NCBI GenBank assembly: GCA_045593905.1
Contig: JAZNXL010000062.1
Location: forward strand, 1-37,600
Direction of reading: 5' to 3'
Source: RGIG9041 sp045593905
GTDB lineage: Bacteria > Bacillota > Clostridia > Oscillospirales > QAKW01
DNA: 37,600 nt
A program made the position numbers and the translations under genes. Shown here piece after piece: positions 8,199 through 15,329 of the stretch (position 1 is the stretch's first letter; each line of letters starts with the position of its first letter). The notes beneath the pieces were generated by a model. It searched no databases. It saw only the letters and a program-made list of their open reading frames with translations, and had not been told where the DNA came from.

Positions 8199-9296
8199 AT
8201 GATAATTATTGATGAGTACAAGGTGCGCCTTAATGCAATGGACGACGCACTCGAAAACTTATATAACGCGCTAAAGCTCGACGATGTTAAAGAACAGCTT
8301 GTAAAAGACGAGGCGCTTACTGCCGAGCCTGATTTTTGGAACGATATGGAAAAGAGCCAAAAAATATCGCAGGCAGTTAAAAATGCAAAAGACCTTATTG
8401 CCGAGTACGACTCACTTCAAAGCCGTTACGACGACCTTGCAACACTTATTGAGTTTGCCGATGACGGTATGCTGGACGAGGTTGAAAACGATATTGTTGA
8501 GGGCTTTCCCGAGCTTGAGGCATTGCTTGAAAAAGCCAAGCTTAAAACATTGCTTTCGGGTGAGTACGATAAAAATAACGCAATCTTAACCTTCCACGCA
8601 GGCGCGGGCGGTACCGAGGCGCAGGACTGGGTTGAAATGCTTTACAGAATGTATACGCGTTTTGCACAGCGCCACGATTATAAAATTACCGTTCTTGACT
8701 ACCTCGACGGTGACGAGGCAGGTATAAAAAGCGCCTCAATTTTAATTGAGGGTATGTATGCCTACGGCTATTTAAAGGGCGAAAACGGTGTTCACCGCCT
8801 TGTGCGCGTGTCGCCTTTTGACTCATCAGGCAGACGTCATACCTCGTTTGCATCGCTTGAGGTAATGCCCGAGCTTGACGACGACGTTAACATTGATATC
8901 CGTGACGAAGACTTAAAGGTCGATACCTATCGTTCATCGGGTGCAGGCGGTCAGCACGTAAACAAAACCGAAAGCGCAATTCGTATTACACATATTCCAA
9001 CAGGCGTAATCGTTGCCTGCCAGAACGAGCGCTCACAGCACAAAAATCGTGAAATGGCTCTTAAAATGCTCAAGTCAAAGCTTGTTGAAATTAAAGAGCG
9101 TGAGCACCTTGAAAAAATCGAAGATATTAAAGGCGAACATATGCAAATTGGCTGGGGCTCGCAGATTCGTTCGTATGTTTTTATGCCCTATACCCTTGCA
9201 AAAGACCACCGCACAGGCTTTGAGTCGGGCAATATCAACGCCGTTATGGACGGTGATATCGACGGTTTTGTAAACGCATATTTATTATCACTTTAA
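8199..9296 (+). CDS. prfB: peptide chain release factor 2 (RF2), no programmed frameshift
   Basis: The protein has 365 residues from the ATG at 8199, which has AGGAG at 8189-8193. An upstream in-frame TTG at 8175 lies too close to the promoter and has no such site. Hallmarks are the SPF stop-recognition tripeptide (SPFDSSGRRHTSFAS) and the GGQ motif at residues 250-252 within SSGAGGQHVNKTESA, which triggers peptide release on the ribosome at UGA and UAA. In many bacteria a UGA near codon 26 forces a +1 frameshift that autoregulates RF2. Here the corresponding place reads CTC GAC (Leu27-Asp28) in one continuous frame, so that control is absent. It is monocistronic, with its own promoter. Confidence 0.97.
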   Translation: MIIIDEYKVRLNAMDDALENLYNALKLDDVKEQLVKDEALTAEPDFWNDMEKSQKISQAVKNAKDLIAEYDSLQSRYDDLATLIEFADDGMLDEVENDIVEGFPELEALLEKAKLKTLLSGEYDKNNAILTFHAGAGGTEAQDWVEMLYRMYTRFAQRHDYKITVLDYLDGDEAGIKSASILIEGMYAYGYLKGENGVHRLVRVSPFDSSGRRHTSFASLEVMPELDDDVNIDIRDEDLKVDTYRSSGAGGQHVNKTESAIRITHIPTGVIVACQNERSQHKNREMALKMLKSKLVEIKEREHLEKIEDIKGEHMQIGWGSQIRSYVFMPYTLAKDHRTGFESGNINAVMDGDIDGFVNAYLLSL

Positions 9297-9336
9297 ATAA
9301 AAAATTAAATATATTTTTGTGCAATGTTTATAGTAG

Positions 9337-9354
9337 TGTAACATTTGTGTTACA
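9337..9354. repeat. inverted repeat TGTAAC-6-GTTACA upstream of the SLH gene promoter
   Basis: A 6-bp perfect inverted repeat lies 15 bases before the -35 of the next gene and 40 bases after the prfB stop. A short T-run follows it. It may be a weak prfB terminator or an operator for the SLH gene; the sequence alone does not decide. Confidence 0.35.
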
Positions 9355-9369
9355 TTTTCAAAACCGCGA

Positions 9370-9398
9370 TTGACGGTGTTGCTATTAATATATATAAT
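9370..9398 (+). promoter_or_regulatory. promoter of the 690-residue SLH protein gene
   Basis: TTGACG (9370-9375), a 17-base spacer and TATAAT (9393-9398), 34 bases before the ATG. Confidence 0.8.
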
Positions 9399-9432
9399 TG
9401 TTTTAGCTATTTTTATCGGAGGATAAACGTAT

Positions 9433-11505
9433 ATGAAACTTTTAAAAAGCTTTATGGCGCTTTGCCTTGCATTAATAATGGTAATGTCAATGGGACAGGC
9501 GGCATTTGCTTATAACGACGTATCAAGCGAAAGCGAAAGCCTTGCGGCAATCGAGTTTGTTGACAAAATGGGAATTTTACCGTCAACCTGGACAGGCGAC
9601 TTTAAGCCCGACCAAGACCTTACTCGTGCCGATGCAATCGCTGCAATTTATAAAATGCTCCACAAAGACGAGATTAACCCTGCCGACTACGAAACAGTAT
9701 CACTCGATTTTGTAGGTGAAGAATACGGCAATGTTAAAGATGGTTCATTGTTAAAAGCATATCTTTGCTGGGCAGTTGATAACTTTTTGGTTGCAACAAA
9801 CACCGAAGACGGAAAATTCTATCCCTCACAAGGTATTACTGCAAACGAGCTTTTAACACTTCTTGCAAAGGTTTTGTGCCTTGTTGAAGAGGGTGACGAA
9901 TATCCCGATGACATCGTTTCAAAAATGGACGATATCGACACAGGTCTTATGTCGGGCGACGATGTTGTATCCCGTGAGCAAGGCGCTGTTGCCATTGCTG
10001 CAGCACTCGTTTCTTCAGAGGGTATGGGTGTTGAGCTTGGAACATTTGTTGACGACGAGGGCGAGCCAATTGTATCACTTGCATCACAGGTTTACAATAT
10101 GTCAAAGGCTGACCTTGTTATCCGCGCCACAAAACAAAAACCGCTCGGTTACACCGTTAAAAACGACCTGCTTTTATCAAACGGTGCCGATATTGAATTA
10201 AAAGATGACCTTTCAGAATACGTTGGCTACGGCATCAGCGTTATATACTGCGATGCCGATAAATCAGGTACATACACCGAAGACGAAAAGCTTCTTTCAT
10301 ACTCGGTTAGCTCAACAGTTTGCTCAACTGTTCCCGCATCAAAACTTATAATTGAATCAGGTAACATTGCAAGCGCCGACACCGAAGACGGAACAATCTC
10401 ATTTTCAACATCTACATACCTTTATTTAAACGATATGCCTTGGCCGGTAAACGACCCGTCTTATGACTTGTCGGCAAACGTTTTATCGCTCAATACTACA
10501 GTATTAACAATACTGAACCGTCCAAACCTTACCTTTAAAGTTTTAAAAGCGGGTGAGAGCGAGGTTGCAATTTCAGTATTTGCTTATGAGCCTAAACCCG
10601 GTAAAATTGTTGGTGTAAACAACGGTATTTATTCAATTTACGATTATTACTGCGTAGGCCGCAGCGATGTCATTAAACACTTTAACGTTAAAGACTGTGA
10701 GTTTTCTGGCAACGTTAAAGTAGGTGATTTTGTTTCGTTCTACCAATCAAACGGTACCTGCTATATTGGACAGGGTACAGCAGTTGTAAGCGCTGTTAAA
10801 AAGATTGAAAAGGTAGAGGTTACATACCTTGCTCCCAATGCTACCAAGGCTGAGGTTGTTGCAAACTTACCGCAGTACACATTTGCCGACGACAGCACAC
10901 ACTTTGAACACGTGTTCTTTACACCGGGCGACTGCTCGGTTAAGGTTTCAACCAACTACGACGAGTATGCTGACGAGCCTCAGGCACCCGAAACACTCGA
11001 GCCTAAATATACATTTATTACAGATGGTACTGAAGAATCTTGTATCGTATCGTACGAAGCATACCAGGTAAACTATGCAAACCTTGTTGTTGAAGCATTA
11101 AGCGTTGTTGGTAAAAATACATTTATCACAGCTAAAAACACAAAAACAGGTAAGAGCGTAGAGTTTAAGGTCGCAAACGCAAACATCAACTCAACAACCG
11201 AGGTTAAAGTAGGCGACGTTATTACTTACTCTGACAACGATGTTAAGAATGCACCCGATGCTAAACCCGAAGATATTAAACCGCTCGTTACATACGTTAA
11301 AAAGACTGCTGATGTAACATCAACGTTTGTTTACGATGCATACGCTAAAACCTTTACTGATGTTGCAACAGGCACTGTTTACTATATTAACCAGTCGTTT
11401 GTAGGCAATCTTGGTACAGGCGCTGCGCTTTCAAGCGGCAACACCGCAACAGTAACATTAAAGCTTGATATGGCAAACACTGTTGTAGCTTACGTTAATA
11501 ACTAA
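9433..11505 (+). CDS. secreted SLH-domain surface protein with EF-hand-like loop
   Basis: The protein has 690 residues, with GGAGG nine or so bases before the ATG. A signal peptide (MKLLKSFMALCLALIMVMSM, then GQAAFA) is likely cleaved after residue 26. SLH-like repeats follow at about 27-200: AAIEFVDKMGILP...FKPDQDLTRADAIAAIYKML, then YLCWAVDNFLVA...FYPSQGITANELLTLLAKVL, then a more divergent third. These normally bind pyruvylated secondary cell-wall polymer. At residues 274-285 a 12-residue loop D-A-D-K-S-G-T-Y-T-E-D-E fits the calcium EF-hand pattern exactly (positions 1, 3, 5, 6 and 12). The remaining 400 residues are beta-rich and unrecognised. It is monocistronic and followed by a strong terminator. 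A structural or adhesive surface role is likely; no enzyme motif is visible. Confidence 0.85.
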   Translation: MKLLKSFMALCLALIMVMSMGQAAFAYNDVSSESESLAAIEFVDKMGILPSTWTGDFKPDQDLTRADAIAAIYKMLHKDEINPADYETVSLDFVGEEYGNVKDGSLLKAYLCWAVDNFLVATNTEDGKFYPSQGITANELLTLLAKVLCLVEEGDEYPDDIVSKMDDIDTGLMSGDDVVSREQGAVAIAAALVSSEGMGVELGTFVDDEGEPIVSLASQVYNMSKADLVIRATKQKPLGYTVKNDLLLSNGADIELKDDLSEYVGYGISVIYCDADKSGTYTEDEKLLSYSVSSTVCSTVPASKLIIESGNIASADTEDGTISFSTSTYLYLNDMPWPVNDPSYDLSANVLSLNTTVLTILNRPNLTFKVLKAGESEVAISVFAYEPKPGKIVGVNNGIYSIYDYYCVGRSDVIKHFNVKDCEFSGNVKVGDFVSFYQSNGTCYIGQGTAVVSAVKKIEKVEVTYLAPNATKAEVVANLPQYTFADDSTHFEHVFFTPGDCSVKVSTNYDEYADEPQAPETLEPKYTFITDGTEESCIVSYEAYQVNYANLVVEALSVVGKNTFITAKNTKTGKSVEFKVANANINSTTEVKVGDVITYSDNDVKNAPDAKPEDIKPLVTYVKKTADVTSTFVYDAYAKTFTDVATGTVYYINQSFVGNLGTGAALSSGNTATVTLKLDMANTVVAYVNN

Positions 11506-11513
11506 CAAAGGAA

Positions 11514-11544
11514 AAAATCGGGGAGAAAATATCTCCCCGATTTT
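11514..11544 (+). terminator. intrinsic terminator of the SLH gene
   Basis: A perfect 13-bp stem AAAATCGGGGAGA/TCTCCCCGATTTT with a 5-base loop, ending in T. It lies 8 bases after the stop codon. Confidence 0.92.
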
Positions 11545-11554
11545 AATTTAAATA

Positions 11555-11941
11555 ATGCTGAACTCACTTTTTGATTTAATTTATAAACACAAAAAACTGC
11601 TTTTAAAATATTTTGCGGTGGCAATCGCCTGCTCGTTGGTGCGCGCCGTTGTAATGATTGTGCTTCCGTTTGCGGCACAGCTTGTACATGCGGTTATTTT
11701 TTACATACTGCTAAAAAAGTTTGTGTTTACCAAAAAACTCGGCAATATATTTATGTACCTTACTCAAATTATGGTGTATCTGCTTTGTATGGCAGCGGTT
11801 TTTTTGGTAACAAGCTTTGTAACCTCACTTCTTAGTATGGCAACCGTTTACAGCGCAGTGGCAATGTCACTCGGCGGTGTTATCGGCGAAATTTTATGCC
11901 TTTTGCTTATGGTAAAGGTTGCTTTTAAAAAAATGTTGTAA
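11555..11941 (+). CDS. small four-TM membrane protein, function unknown
   Basis: This 128-residue protein has about four hydrophobic helices (around residues 18-36, 38-54, 65-88 and 96-121) and basic ends (KHKKLLLK, KVAFKKML). The KKFVFTKK loop resembles the motif between helices in GtrA-type flippase-like proteins, but the match is weak and I do not assign the family. The ATG at 11555 lies only 10 bases beyond the terminator of the previous gene and has no visible Shine-Dalgarno site. Expression may depend on readthrough, or the start may be wrong. The next gene's promoter overlaps its 3' end. Confidence 0.6.
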   Translation: MLNSLFDLIYKHKKLLLKYFAVAIACSLVRAVVMIVLPFAAQLVHAVIFYILLKKFVFTKKLGNIFMYLTQIMVYLLCMAAVFLVTSFVTSLLSMATVYSAVAMSLGGVIGEILCLLLMVKVAFKKML

Positions 11942-11964
11942 TTTAATTTTTTGTGGTGTATAAT
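11936..11964 (+). promoter_or_regulatory. promoter of the 52-residue membrane peptide gene
   Basis: TTGTAA (11936-11941), a 17-base spacer and TATAAT (11959-11964). The -35 overlaps the stop of the preceding gene. The ATG follows 32 bases after the -10. Confidence 0.65.
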
Positions 11965-11996
11965 AATTTTGTAAATAAGTAAACGGAGATAAAACT

Positions 11997-12155
11997 ATGA
12001 AAAAGAACACAGTTGTTATTATAATATCAGTTATCGTTGGCGTTGCTGCCGCAGTAGCCGCAACACTTGTAGTACTTAACTACTTTAATAAGAAAAAACA
12101 GTCACTCCAGCAAACCGAGCTAGTTTTTGAAAACGACTTTGAAGACGAAGAATAA
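11997..12155 (+). CDS. 52-residue single-span membrane peptide
   Basis: The reading frame starts at the ATG at 11997, which has CGGAG seven bases upstream. It gives MKKNTVVIIISVIVGVAAAV, then an alanine/valine-rich span to about residue 28, NYFNKKKQ, and a strongly acidic tail VFENDFEDEE. This looks like one transmembrane helix with a basic juxtamembrane stop and an acidic tail on the other face. It is similar in size and layout to small FeoB-associated or stress membrane peptides, but it has no cysteine and I recognise no family. Its own promoter and a strong terminator make it a believable, independently transcribed gene. Confidence 0.75.
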   Translation: MKKNTVVIIISVIVGVAAAVAATLVVLNYFNKKKQSLQQTELVFENDFEDEE

Positions 12156-12156
12156 T

Positions 12157-12186
12157 AAAAAAGACACCCGCTCGGGTGTCTTTTTT
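12157..12186. terminator. bidirectional intrinsic terminator
   Basis: AAAAGACACCCG and its complement CGGGTGTCTTTT form a stem with A-run and T-run on either side. It can serve the rightward small peptide gene and the leftward solute-binding protein gene. Confidence 0.88.
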
Positions 12187-12188
12187 AA

Positions 12189-12203
12189 TGTGCCGAAGGC
12201 ACA
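12189..12203. repeat. short hairpin TGTGCC-GAA-GGCACA
   Basis: A 6-bp perfect stem with a 3-base loop between the bidirectional terminator and the end of the solute-binding protein gene. There is no T-run. It may be a remnant of a dispersed repeat. I see nothing else in 12204-12245. Confidence 0.35.
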
Positions 12204-12245
12204 ATTTATGCGCCATCATGAATTTAACTACTAAAGCGTCTTTTT

Positions 12246-13730
12246 TTATTTCTTTAATGTTATTCTTGCGGCGTTGCCGTAAATGTTAAATGCCGAGCGG
12301 TCTGCAAACCCTGCAATACCCTGTGCGCAGTAAAGCACACTCTTGCCAAACGCAATTGGTATAATCGGCAGTCTTTTAGAAAACTCTTTAAGATAACTCT
12401 CAAGCTTAATTTCGCCCGATTTATACTGCTGAAAATAAGTATCGAGGTCGGCATCGTAATAACCGCCGTAGTTCATACTGCCGCCCACCTTGTATAAAAA
12501 GGTAGGGTCGTTGTTTTTGGGTACGGCGCACTCGCCAAGGTACAACTCAAAGTTACCTGTTGTTATGGCATTTGTGTAGGCATCGCCTTCAAGCTCTTTT
12601 AAGGTTATTGTAATACCTGCGCTTTTAAAGTAGCCTGCAATTTCTTTTGCAATGTTGTTTTTATACCCGCCTGCGGGTACTGTAATGGTAATTGGTATAT
12701 CCTTTAAAACCTTTGCCGCCGCAATTAACTGCTTTTCGGTTGCGTTTTTGTACGCCTTGTCGGTTATTTTTTTGATTTTTGACCATTCGGGGTTAAAGGG
12801 GTATTCGGTGGGCGATGCAAGGTCAACAAGTGACTGCGTTGCAAGTTTTTTGCGGTCGATTACTGTTGATATTGCATTTCTTACCTCGTAGCTTTGAAAC
12901 TTTTGATTGTTAAAGTTAATGCCCAAATAAATAAACTTGTTTGAAGGACAACTTACAATATTATAATCGCGAAGCGATGTGAGTGATAATTCCTCAATCA
13001 TTGACGATGATATAATATCGAGTGTTCCTGCCGAAAACAAATCGTCAATGTAGTTGTCGTTTTTTGTTTCGATAAGGTGAATTACAGGCACCGATGCCTT
13101 TTCAAAATAGCTCTCGTTTGGTACAAGCACAGGCTTTCCGTTTTGCTCTGAGAACACATACGCGCCGCAACCGTAGCCTGCTTTTCCGTTGTACATAATC
13201 GGAAAATCAAGCATTGCAATGCAGTCAACATCGGTTCTATTAAACTCGAACACAACAGTCAGTTCATCGGTTTTATAATACCTGTATAGCGCCGATACCG
13301 AGCTGTAATAAGGCGACGACGGTGCGTATCTTACTGCGTTTATGCTTTTTATAACGTCGTTTGCGGTAACGCTTTCGCCGTTTGAAAACTTAAGCCCCGA
13401 TTTAATTTTAACAGTCGCCTTGTTGCCATCGAGCTTCCAGCTCTCTGCCAGAATACAAATAGGCTCAAAGCCTGCGTTTACGGTAATAAGCGGTGAGTAG
13501 ACAAACTTTAACAGTTCGTGGTTGGCAAAGCAGTTTGTGGTGGCAGGGTTTACATCCATATCGCTGTAATAGAGCATATTAAGCTCGGTAAGCAGCTGCA
13601 CCTTTTCTTCTTTTTTGCCCTCGGTTGCAGTTCCGTATGCACCAAGCACATCGCCCTCGCTTGTAAACTCGGCATCACATCCCGATAGCATAAGCAGTAT
13701 GCAAATTAAAACTAATACTAATCTTTTCAT
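12246..13730 (-). CDS. ABC transporter substrate-binding lipoprotein, family 5 (peptide/nickel type)
   Basis: The protein has 494 residues. A lipoprotein signal (MKRLVLVLICILLMLSGC) has the lipobox Leu-Ser-Gly-Cys with Cys18 as the lipidated residue. The mature part shows the SBP_bac_5 hallmarks: LAESWKLDGNKATVKIKSGLKFSNGESVTANDVIKSI near residues 110-145, LGINFNNQKFQSYEVRNAIS, then the C-terminal YLGECAVPKNNDPTFLY region. Family members capture oligopeptides, nickel or other small solutes outside the membrane for an ABC importer. No permease or ATPase gene lies nearby, so it is an orphan. It could feed a distant importer or act as a receptor. Its ATG overlaps the pgeF stop (ATGA), so the two are cotranscribed. 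Confidence 0.88.
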   Translation of the reverse strand: MKRLVLVLICILLMLSGCDAEFTSEGDVLGAYGTATEGKKEEKVQLLTELNMLYYSDMDVNPATTNCFANHELLKFVYSPLITVNAGFEPICILAESWKLDGNKATVKIKSGLKFSNGESVTANDVIKSINAVRYAPSSPYYSSVSALYRYYKTDELTVVFEFNRTDVDCIAMLDFPIMYNGKAGYGCGAYVFSEQNGKPVLVPNESYFEKASVPVIHLIETKNDNYIDDLFSAGTLDIISSSMIEELSLTSLRDYNIVSCPSNKFIYLGINFNNQKFQSYEVRNAISTVIDRKKLATQSLVDLASPTEYPFNPEWSKIKKITDKAYKNATEKQLIAAAKVLKDIPITITVPAGGYKNNIAKEIAGYFKSAGITITLKELEGDAYTNAITTGNFELYLGECAVPKNNDPTFLYKVGGSMNYGGYYDADLDTYFQQYKSGEIKLESYLKEFSKRLPIIPIAFGKSVLYCAQGIAGFADRSAFNIYGNAARITLKK

Positions 13731-14515
13731 AGCTGAATCAATGCGGCCATATTACCGCGCTTTCCTTTTGTTGCCCTGTGTGAATAGTACAAATCACTTT
13801 TGCAAAATGTACACTCGTTACAGGCGTAAATATTTTTAACGCCCGCCTCTTTTAAAACCTGCTCGTTTGCAAAAACAAGGTCGAGCATATATTTACCGTC
13901 AGGCTTTTTTGTAAAATATTCGGGCACGCCAAACCCGTCAAACACATCTTTGCCTACCTCGTAGCAGCACTTTGCAATGCAGGGTCCAATTGCCGCAACC
14001 ATATCGGCAGGGGTTGAGCCGTAGGTCTTTGACATAAGCTCTACCGCGTTTTTTGTGATTTTTTGTGCAGTACCGCGCCAGCCTGAGTGCACGCACGCAA
14101 TAGCGCGATTTACAGGGTCGGCAATAATAACAGGTACGCAGTCGGCAGTAAAGGCTGCAAGGCAAATGCCTTCTTTGTTTGTAATAAACCCGTCAACCGC
14201 CGTTTCGCTTTTTATAAACTGTTCGGTGGGCTCGCTATCGAACACCTTTACAACGTCGGTATGCTCTTGGTTTGTAAGCACTACCGACTTTGCATCAATG
14301 CCCGCTGCCGCCATTACGCGCGCGTAGTTTTCTTTTACGTTTTGCTCACACTCGCGCGAAAACGAAAGGTTAGTCTGGGCAAGATGCCCTGTACTTACAC
14401 CGCCTATTTTTGTTGTAAAGCAGTGCTTTGTAAACCCTATATCGTCAAGCGCTTTGCAATGAAGCGTAATAACGCCGTTTGTATTTTTAAAATAAAAATT
14501 CTTCATAATAATCAT
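13727..14515 (-). CDS. pgeF: peptidoglycan editing factor PgeF / YfiH-type purine nucleoside phosphorylase (laccase domain)
   Basis: This 262-residue protein has the DUF152/Cu-oxidase_4 blocks: VLTNQEHTDVV, DCVPVIIADPVNRAIACVHSGWRGT with the metal-binding histidine and cysteine, and AIGPCIAKCCYEVG. Family members have been described as removing wrongly incorporated L-Ser from muropeptide synthesis and as multi-substrate purine nucleoside enzymes; which applies here is unknown. Two starts are possible. The ATG at 14515 has AGGAG ten bases upstream. The ATG at 14506 lies where a transcript from the -10 at 14514-14519 would begin. I keep the first. The gene is coupled to the downstream solute-binding lipoprotein by an ATGA overlap. 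Confidence 0.93.
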   Translation of the reverse strand: MIIMKNFYFKNTNGVITLHCKALDDIGFTKHCFTTKIGGVSTGHLAQTNLSFSRECEQNVKENYARVMAAAGIDAKSVVLTNQEHTDVVKVFDSEPTEQFIKSETAVDGFITNKEGICLAAFTADCVPVIIADPVNRAIACVHSGWRGTAQKITKNAVELMSKTYGSTPADMVAAIGPCIAKCCYEVGKDVFDGFGVPEYFTKKPDGKYMLDLVFANEQVLKEAGVKNIYACNECTFCKSDLYYSHRATKGKRGNMAALIQL

Positions 14516-14542
14516 TATATAGGAACTCCTTAACTATTGCAA
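14514..14542 (-). promoter_or_regulatory. candidate leftward promoter of pgeF sharing its -35 with the rightward promoter
   Basis: On the reverse strand TTGCAA (14542-14537, a palindrome) is followed by 17 bases and TATAAT (14519-14514). This -10 overlaps the first ATG of pgeF (TATAATG), so transcription would begin close to the in-frame ATG at 14506. Confidence 0.45.
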
Positions 14543-14565
14543 TATTTTTTAAACTGAGATATAAT
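14537..14565 (+). promoter_or_regulatory. promoter of the PHP-domain gene
   Basis: TTGCAA (14537-14542), a 17-base spacer and TATAAT (14560-14565), 27 bases before the ATG. Confidence 0.7.
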
Positions 14566-14592
14566 TATTAAAATTTAATTAGAGGAATAAAA

Positions 14593-15282
14593 ATGTTTAA
14601 GACAGAACTTCATATACACACCTCGCCTGTAAGTAAGTGCGCCAAGGTAGATGCTATAACAACCGCTCAGCACTTTTTGGACAAGGGGTACAAAACAATA
14701 GTAATAACAAATCACTTAAGTCCCACGCTTTTTGAAAAGGTTATAACCTGCGACCCAAACGACTGGAAGGCAGTTGCCGACTGTTATTTAAGCGACTACC
14801 GTTTGGCACGACAAGCGGTTGAAGGCAAAATGAACGTGCTTTTGGGCATTGAACTCCGTGTGCGCGAAAATATCAACGATTATCTTATTTACGGCATTTC
14901 AGAAGAGTTTGTTTATAACCTTGGAAATGTTATGGACTTAAAGCTTAAAGAAATAGTTCCCATAGTTCATAGTGCAGGCGGACTTATTTTTCAGGCGCAT
15001 CCTTTCAGAAACGCAATGACCGTTACAAACCCCGAGCTTTTAGACGGTATAGAGGTTTATAACCTGTCTTTTGGTCACGACAGCCGAAACGATATTGCTT
15101 GTAGCTGGGCAAAAAAGTTTAACCTTTTGCACACAATAGGACAAGATTATCATAAGCCGGAATATTTAATAGGTGCAGGAATTTTAACCGATACCGAAAT
15201 AACATCAAACGCTGAACTTGTAGAGGTATTAAAAAGCAAAAGCTTTAAAATGACCGACGGAAGCCAAATATTGACATACTGA
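14593..15282 (+). CDS. PHP domain metal-dependent phosphoesterase-like protein
   Basis: This 229-residue protein opens MFKTELHIHTSPVSKCAKVD. That is PHP motif I, with HIHT giving two metal histidines. Further motifs are ITNHLSP (II), QAHPFRN (III) and GQDYHKPE near the end (IV). PHP domains use three divalent metals to hydrolyse phosphoesters, as in histidinol phosphatase and polymerase-associated domains; the substrate cannot be told here. The length fits a stand-alone PHP enzyme. A GAGG site lies eight bases before the ATG. No partner gene is cotranscribed upstream. The -35 of the glyQS promoter lies inside its last codons. Confidence 0.88.
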   Translation: MFKTELHIHTSPVSKCAKVDAITTAQHFLDKGYKTIVITNHLSPTLFEKVITCDPNDWKAVADCYLSDYRLARQAVEGKMNVLLGIELRVRENINDYLIYGISEEFVYNLGNVMDLKLKEIVPIVHSAGGLIFQAHPFRNAMTVTNPELLDGIEVYNLSFGHDSRNDIACSWAKKFNLLHTIGQDYHKPEYLIGAGILTDTEITSNAELVEVLKSKSFKMTDGSQILTY

Positions 15283-15299
15283 TAAAACTATTATATAAT
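15271..15299 (+). promoter_or_regulatory. promoter of glyQS
   Basis: TTGACA (15271-15276), a 17-base spacer and TATAAT (15294-15299): full consensus, overlapping the 3' end of the PHP gene. The leader before the ATG is only about 25-30 bases, too short for a T-box riboswitch. Confidence 0.85.
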
Positions 15300-15329
15300 G
15301 TATAAATAATTTTTTTGTGGAGAGAAAAG

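Noticed and set aside
15283..15329. T-box riboswitch before glyQS
   Set aside because: The leader is under 35 bases and has no T-box core or terminator.
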